Assembly (NCBI GenBank): GCA_021836125.1 | Contig: JAKBJF010000007.1 | Span: 1-36,119 of the forward strand | DNA length: 36,119 nt | Reading direction: 5' to 3' | Source: Nanobdellota archaeon | GTDB lineage: Archaea > Nanobdellota > Nanobdellia > Parvarchaeales > Parvarchaeaceae | Shown here: one piece after another, positions 30,360 to 36,119 of the stretch | How positions within the stretch are numbered: position 1 is the first letter of the stretch | Layout of the letters: each line of letters begins with the position of its first letter | Translations under genes and position numbers: made by a program | Notes under the pieces: generated by a model | The model's database searches: none | What the model saw: only the letters and a program-made list of their open reading frames with translations | Told to the model about the DNA's origin: nothing

Positions 30360-31838
30360 ATGGATAAAAGAATGGCGTTGTTGGATGCGGCAATCAAGGA
30401 CATGAATATAGCTGAGCACCACATAAAGTCGTTTGAATATTTCATAGACAACGGCTTACAGAACATAGTCAATAGCAATTCTACGATAGAACCAGTGATA
30501 AAACCGGCAGGAGTGACTGAATTTCTAATAAAACTTGGAAAAATAACGGTAGGAAAGCCAGACATAAGAGAAATAGACAGTACCGTAAGGCCGATAATGC
30601 CTATGGAGGCAAGGATAAGAGACCTTAATTATGATGCATCCATGACATTGATGGTCTCCTACATCGCTGATAAAAAAGTAATAAAAGAGAAAGAAGTTGT
30701 CATAGGCAGAATGCCGATAATGCTGAAATCTAAATATTGCAATCTTTTCGGGCTTTCAAAAGAGGACCTTATTAAAATAAAAGAAGATCCAAACGACCCC
30801 GGCGGGTACTTCATAATAAACGGCACGGAAAGGATAATAATAACTACTGAAGATCTTGCACCGAACAATATCCTGATAACAAAAGACAGTCAGGAAGGGA
30901 TACTGTATTCCGCAAAGATATTTGCAGATGCTGACGATATAAAAGTACCACACACTGTATCTCTATCATCTAATAACCTACTTTATGTTACTTTCGGGAA
31001 AATAAAACGCTTCCCGGCGGTTACACTGTTGAAGGCGCTCGGAATCACCAGTGACGCAGAACTGATAAAACTTCTTGCAGGCGGCAATGAAGATATGGAA
31101 AACACGCTGCATGTTAACTTAGTAGCATTTCCAGAGAAAACCGAAAAGGAATCTCTTATAGCAGTTGGTGAAAGTCTGCACTCGGTGCACCCAATAGAAA
31201 CCGCGGAAACTAATATCGATTCGCTTCTGTTTCCTTTCTTAGGGAGGACGAATGCGTCGAGAGGACTTAAGGCTGAGTATCTTATATTTGTGTTACGCAG
31301 ACTGCTCGCATCGGCTGAAGAGAAAAAGGAAGTCGACAAGGACCACTACTCAAACAAGCGCTTGCATTCAGAATATTACAATATGGACATGCTTTTTAGG
31401 TTTGTTTTCAGACAGGTTCTTAATGATGCGAAATATAATTTTGAAAGGGGCATAAGAAAGGACAAGATACCCACACCAGAATATATATTCACAGCGGATC
31501 AACTGACTTCAAGATTAAGGTCATCATTTGCAACTGGACAATGGGTGGGCGGCAGAGTAGGCATAACGCAACATCTTGACCGAAGAAGTTTTCCTTCTAC
31601 AGTTTCACACTTAAGGAAGATAGAGTCTCTTCTTACTTCTAACAGAGAAAATTACCGTGCTAGGGATCTTCACGGCACCCACTTCGGAAGATTCTGCGCC
31701 GTTGAGACGCCAGAGGGTCCTAAAATCGGACTTACAAAGAATTTAGCGTTACTATCAAGAATATCAATCGACGGTGTCTCTGAAAAGGAGATATCCGCTG
31801 AGCTTAAGAAATACGGGGTAAAAGTGCTATGGATTTAG
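30360..31838 (+). CDS. rpoB2: RNA polymerase subunit B'' (N-terminal half of beta)
   Basis: About 493 residues from the ATG at 30360; a GTG at 30354 would add two. It contains the B-subunit N-terminal blocks VGRMPIMLKSKYCNL, DPGGYFIINGTERIIIT and TGQWVGGRVGITQHLDRRSF, then HGTHFGRFCAVETPEGPKIG, the fork-loop/rifampicin-pocket region. The beta homologue is split into B'' and B' here, as in many euryarchaea and some DPANN lineages. The last bases overlap the rpoB' start by ten bases. It forms the lobe and protrusion of the enzyme. Confidence 0.95.
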   Translation: MDKRMALLDAAIKDMNIAEHHIKSFEYFIDNGLQNIVNSNSTIEPVIKPAGVTEFLIKLGKITVGKPDIREIDSTVRPIMPMEARIRDLNYDASMTLMVSYIADKKVIKEKEVVIGRMPIMLKSKYCNLFGLSKEDLIKIKEDPNDPGGYFIINGTERIIITTEDLAPNNILITKDSQEGILYSAKIFADADDIKVPHTVSLSSNNLLYVTFGKIKRFPAVTLLKALGITSDAELIKLLAGGNEDMENTLHVNLVAFPEKTEKESLIAVGESLHSVHPIETAETNIDSLLFPFLGRTNASRGLKAEYLIFVLRRLLASAEEKKEVDKDHYSNKRLHSEYYNMDMLFRFVFRQVLNDAKYNFERGIRKDKIPTPEYIFTADQLTSRLRSSFATGQWVGGRVGITQHLDRRSFPSTVSHLRKIESLLTSNRENYRARDLHGTHFGRFCAVETPEGPKIGLTKNLALLSRISIDGVSEKEISAELKKYGVKVLWI

Positions 31839-33631
31839 TGTTTTTGAACGGAAAGCTAGTTGGAAAGAGCGACGACGGCAAGGGTCTTATAAAAGCGTTG
31901 ATAGAAGATAGGCGCGCCGGAAAGCTTCCTTCTTCGTTAAACACCAGATATATAGAAGAAACATCGAGTGTCATGATAAATACCGATGGTGGCAGGCTTA
32001 CGAGGGCGTTGATAGTTGTTAAGAACGGCAGGCCTTTGGTGACGGAGGAAGACGTCAAGCTGCTTGCAGAGGGACACATAACGTGGAACGATCTCATAAA
32101 CTCCGGCAAGATCGAATACTTAGATGCGGATGAAGAAGAAGGTGCGTATACTGCCCTTTCAGAGGATGAAGTAACAAAAGAACACACACACCTAGAAATA
32201 ACTCCCCTTTCAGTTTTCGGCACGCAGGCTTCGCTTTTGCCCTTTATAAATCACAGTAACGCGCACAGAAATGTTACGGCTGTAAAAAGCGTGCAGCAGG
32301 GTGTCGGGATATATTCCACTAATTATATCATAAGGATGGACAATGATTCGATGATAGCCGTCGATCAACAGATACCTCTTGTTAGGACAAAAATATACGA
32401 CAGTGAGAATTTCAGCACACACCCACTCGGGCAGAATATCGTTGTCGCAGTCATGTCCTATCTTGGCTACAATATGGACGATGCAGTAATAATAAACAAG
32501 TCCTCTGTTGAGAGGGGGCTTTTCAAATCTTTATTCTTCAGGCCTTACAAAGTCGAAGAGACAAAATATATCGGCGGGCAGACAGATTCAATATGTGTGC
32601 CGGACAAGGACGTTATAGGTTACAGATCGGAAGATTCTTACAGGTTCTTAGACGATGACGGTATAGTACCTCCCGGTGCAAAGATAGACAGTGGAGATGT
32701 CCTTATAGGCAGAGTGTCTCCTCCACGATTCGTTTCATCAGTAGATAAATTCAGGCTTGGCTTACAGAAGCAAGTCGAATCATCGGTGGAATGTAAGACA
32801 GGAGAAGGTGGTGTGGTCGACAATGTTTTCGTTACCTCCACAGCGGATGGTAATAAGTACGTTTCATTAAAAGTAAGACAGGACAGGACACTGGAAGTAG
32901 GTGACAAGTTTGGTACTAGAAGCGGACAAAAGGGAGTCGTCGGCATGCTTTTGAATCAGGAAGATATGCCATTTACATTATCAGGAGTAGTGCCAGATCT
33001 TCTTTTTTCCCCATATTCATTACCATCAAGAATGACCATGGGTTACTTGCTTGAGCTTATAGGCGGTAAAGTAGGCGCTATGGGGGGCAGGTACATAGAT
33101 GGAACTTCGTTCACTGGCGAAGACGAAGAATCTCTAAGAAAGGAATTAGCTTCTTTCGGTTTTAGAGAAAATGGAGTAGAGCTTATGTATAATGGTATAA
33201 CCGGCGAAGAAATGAAGGCAAGAATATTCGTTGGTGACATGCTGTATATAAGGCTTAAGCACTTCGTAGCAAACAAGATACAGTGGAGGGCGAGGGGACC
33301 GATACAATTGCTTACCAGACAGCCGACAGAGGGAAGATCGAAGAGCGGCGGTCTTAGACTTGGAGAGATGGAGAAAGACGTATTTGTGGCGTATGGTGCT
33401 GCACTTTCTCTTAAAGAAAGGTTCGATTCAGACAAGGTTACAATACCAGTTTGTTCAAAGTGCGGGCTTATATCTGTTTATAATGTAAGAAAAAGGACGG
33501 GATACTGCCACCTTGATGGTGAAGATGCACCGATTAAACTTATAGAGGTGTCGGCATCTTTCAAGATACTATTGGACGAACTGAAATCGATAGGCATATA
33601 TCCAAAGATACTGCTTGGGAGAAAAGTATGA
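31829..33631 (+). CDS. rpoB1: RNA polymerase subunit B' (C-terminal half of beta)
   Basis: The 600-residue protein contains QNIVVAVMSYLGYNMDDAVI, GDKFGTRSGQKGVVG and RARGPIQLLTRQPTEGRSKS, all hallmark beta-subunit blocks lining the active centre and wall. The C-terminal zinc region reads VCSKCGLISVY...TGYCHLDGEDA: the first CxxC is present, but the second pair is C-H-L-D instead of the usual CxxC, so one zinc ligand is lost or replaced. It overlaps the rpoB'' end by ten bases and shares an ATGA stop-start with rpoA'. Confidence 0.95.
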   Translation: MDLVFLNGKLVGKSDDGKGLIKALIEDRRAGKLPSSLNTRYIEETSSVMINTDGGRLTRALIVVKNGRPLVTEEDVKLLAEGHITWNDLINSGKIEYLDADEEEGAYTALSEDEVTKEHTHLEITPLSVFGTQASLLPFINHSNAHRNVTAVKSVQQGVGIYSTNYIIRMDNDSMIAVDQQIPLVRTKIYDSENFSTHPLGQNIVVAVMSYLGYNMDDAVIINKSSVERGLFKSLFFRPYKVEETKYIGGQTDSICVPDKDVIGYRSEDSYRFLDDDGIVPPGAKIDSGDVLIGRVSPPRFVSSVDKFRLGLQKQVESSVECKTGEGGVVDNVFVTSTADGNKYVSLKVRQDRTLEVGDKFGTRSGQKGVVGMLLNQEDMPFTLSGVVPDLLFSPYSLPSRMTMGYLLELIGGKVGAMGGRYIDGTSFTGEDEESLRKELASFGFRENGVELMYNGITGEEMKARIFVGDMLYIRLKHFVANKIQWRARGPIQLLTRQPTEGRSKSGGLRLGEMEKDVFVAYGAALSLKERFDSDKVTIPVCSKCGLISVYNVRKRTGYCHLDGEDAPIKLIEVSASFKILLDELKSIGIYPKILLGRKV

Positions 33632-36119
33632 AACTGGACACAAATTTTGTATACAATAAGATAATGGGTATAGAATTCGGGCTTCTTTCGCCGAAAATCA
33701 TACAAAAGATGAGCAGTGTTTCTGTTACATCTTCAGAGTTGTATGATATAGACGGTTTTCCGATAGACGGCGGTCTAGCAGACTTAAGACTCGGGGTTAC
33801 CGATCCAGGCCTTGCATGCAAAACATGCAACAATACTATAAGGGACTGCCCCGGACATTTCGGTCATCTTGAACTGGCAAGGCCAGTCTTCAACGTAAAG
33901 ACGGTACAATACGTCTATAGCATAATAAACGCTACATGTAACTCATGCGGCAGGATACTTATCCCAGAAGCTTCGTTGAAGAAACTGAGTGAAAGCATAC
34001 TCAGGATAGAAGCTCAAGAGGGAGTCCAGAAAAAGAATAAATTCATAAAAACGATAATAAAACACGCTAAAAACATAGCCATATGTCCGTTCTGCAGGGA
34101 AAAACAGCAGAAGACAAAACTGGAAAAGCCTTACACGTTCCTTCTTGCAGGCCAAAAACTTACGCCTGTTGATATACTCGAACGATTGGAGAAGATAAAG
34201 GATTCAGATCTGCAGTTTCTTGGTTTGGATCCGGACTATTCAAGACCAGAATGGATGATAATAACCATATTGCCAATACCACCGATAACTATCAGGCCGT
34301 CGATAACTTTGGAAAACGGCCAGAGGAGTGAGGATGATCTTACGCACAAACTTACCGATATAGTAAGAACTAATCAAAGACTAGCGGAAAACATAAAATC
34401 TGGTGCTCCAGAAATAATAATAGACGAGCTTTGGGACCTATTACAGTACCATGCTACTACTTTTATATCGAATGGCGTCGCGCAGGTACCTGTCGCCAGA
34501 CATAAATCCGGCAAGAAATTAAAGACACTCGAAGATAGGATAAAGGGAAAAGAAGGAAGATTCAGGGGATCCGTGCTTGGGAAGCGTGTGAATTATGGTG
34601 CAAGGTCAGTAATAGCCCCAGACCCGTTCCTGCGTACTGAACAAGTCGGTGTACCAATAACGGTTGCAAAGGAACTCACATACCCGGAACATGTTACGGA
34701 ATTTAACTTGAATAGGTTAAAGAAACTCATAGAGAACTTCAAAGAGTATCCAGGTGCAAATTATGTCATAACACCAGATGGTATAAAGAAGAAAATAACC
34801 GACACGACAGTGAAAAACATCGCGGATGAAATTAAGCCAGGCTATATCGTAGAAAGACACCTTATAGACGGCGACATGGTACTTTTCAACAGGCAGCCAT
34901 CCCTTCACAGACTATCAATAATGGGACATTATGTAAAGGTTTTACCATATAGAACATTCGGTATAAACCCTACCGCTACGCTCCCATACAATGCAGATTT
35001 TGACGGGGACGAGATGAACATACACGTTTTGCAAAACGAGGAAGCACTCGCAGAAGCAGACATGATAATCAATATAAAACACAACATCGTATCACCGGCA
35101 CGGACTTCCACTTATCGGAGCTGCACAAGATTACATATCCGGATGCGCATTGCTGACCAACAGAGACATTCAACTTTCAAAAGAGGACGCAGAGTTTCTT
35201 CTTGTAAACATAGGAATGGAAGTTGATCTGACTAAAGAAAAATACGCAGGAAGAGAGATATTCAGCATGCTTCTTCCAAAGGACTTGAACTTTGACAGCA
35301 TAAGCAGCACCTACAAACTGTCAAAGGAAGATGACGATTACGTTAAAATAAAGAACGGTAGGCTTGAAAGCGGAGTCATAGACAGCGCTACTATAGGAAA
35401 GGAAAATGGAAGTCTTCTTCAGTTCCTGTTCGTAAGATACGGCTCGCAAACAACTGCAGATTTCATAGACCACGCAACTAAGTTGGGGCTAATGGTACTT
35501 TTGAAATTTGGTATGAGTGCCAATATATCAGACTTCGACTTGCCGTCAATAGCGGACGAGAAAATAAGAGAAGTCATAGACAACGGCGAGAAAGAGGTAG
35601 ACGCTCTAATAAAGAACTATGACGAGACCACTGAAATAAGGATAATTAACCTTACTAACAAGCTTAGAAGTAGAGTAAGGAACGTAATAGACACCTTCAT
35701 AAACAAGAAAGGCAACATGATAGAAACCATGATAACGACCGGTGCAAAGGGAAGCGTAATAAATCTTATTCCAACGGTAGGTGCTGTAGGACAGCAGCTA
35801 TTGAGAGACGTCAGAATAAGTGCCGGATTCGAAGGCAGACTGACATCACACTTCAAGAAATATGATAAAAGTCTTAAGGCAAGGGGTTTCATAACCTCAA
35901 ATTACAAGAAAGGACTGAACCCGGTGCAGTACTTCCTACACTCCGCAAGCGGTAGAGAAGGTTTGATGGACAACGTGATAAGAACACCGATATCTGGTTA
36001 CATGCAGAGAAGACTGTCGTCCGCGTTGCAAGACATAAAAGTTTATAATGACAGATCCGTAAGGCTAGGTAACAAGAAGATAATCCAGTTCACGTATGGA
36101 GAAGACGGCCTTGATGTGT
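33628..36119 (+). CDS. rpoA1: RNA polymerase subunit A' (frameshifted, runs off the window)
   Basis: The N-terminal frame carries the zinc motif CKTCNNTIRDCPGHFGHLEL, the rudder/lid region GKRVNYGARSVIAPDPFLR, and the catalytic NADFDGDEMN. It stops early at 35226. From 35102 the next frame continues the protein without a break: GLPLIGAAQDYISGCALLTN, later SARISAGFEG-like and bridge-helix/trigger-type sequence HSASGREGLMDNVIRTPISG. Comparison with the conserved SPRxGxPxIG block puts two missing bases at about 35095-35101. Because RNA polymerase is essential, a sequence error is more likely than a true pseudogene. About 830 codons are visible; the 3' end lies beyond the window. Confidence 0.93.

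Overview
The window is a stretch of an archaeal chromosome. The archaeal assignment rests on an RNA polymerase operon (rpoH, split rpoB''/rpoB', rpoA'), an Nre-type repair protein, a VAT/Cdc48 ATPase, a tRNA-Leu whose anticodon loop is interrupted by a tiny intron, and AT-rich TATA boxes about 25-30 bases before many start codons (leaderless messages). Compact spacing, overlapping genes and the gene mix would fit a small-genome DPANN archaeon such as a Micrarchaeota/ARMAN relative. That placement is inference; no marker here proves it.

Layout. (1) 1-3.7 kb: the truncated end of an Nre DNA-repair protein (with a suspicious 31-bp inverted repeat at the very edge), an ALG7/MraY-like sugar-phosphate transferase, an AAA ATPase with an unrecognised N-terminal region, and a small membrane protein. 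(2) 3.7-8.3 kb: a HIT-family protein that has lost its catalytic histidine, then a minus-strand operon orf161-cdc48-scpA-scpB linking a Cdc48 unfoldase to the chromosome-condensation kleisin module. (3) 8.4-13.7 kb: two GNAT acetyltransferases, a run of small membrane proteins (one with a SHOCT tail) and an oligoendopeptidase F. (4) 13.8-22.1 kb: an accessory region. An ABC exporter is flanked by two related proteins of unknown function. Then come a frameshifted small gene, a 66-codon remnant resembling the C-terminus of archaeal Cas1, an AT-rich two-gene operon of unknown proteins (one with a possible PD-(D/E)XK-like C-terminus), a YdeI-type gene of bacterial character, tRNA-Gln and a 362-residue unknown protein. 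This is the part most likely to hold an undescribed system. (5) 22.2-28.5 kb: core information processing: tRNA-Leu(CAA), rad50-mre11, a hotdog thioesterase, rnhB, a dph2 reduced to its first domain, and endonuclease III. (6) 28.5-36.1 kb: two multi-span membrane proteins and the RNA polymerase operon, in which rpoA' carries a frameshift and runs off the right edge.

DNA repair genes recur (nre, rad50, mre11, rnhB, nth), and both Nre and RNase HII end in tails resembling PCNA-interaction motifs. No CRISPR array, rRNA gene or recognisable transposase or integrase gene was seen. No gap without a gene exceeds 300 bases.
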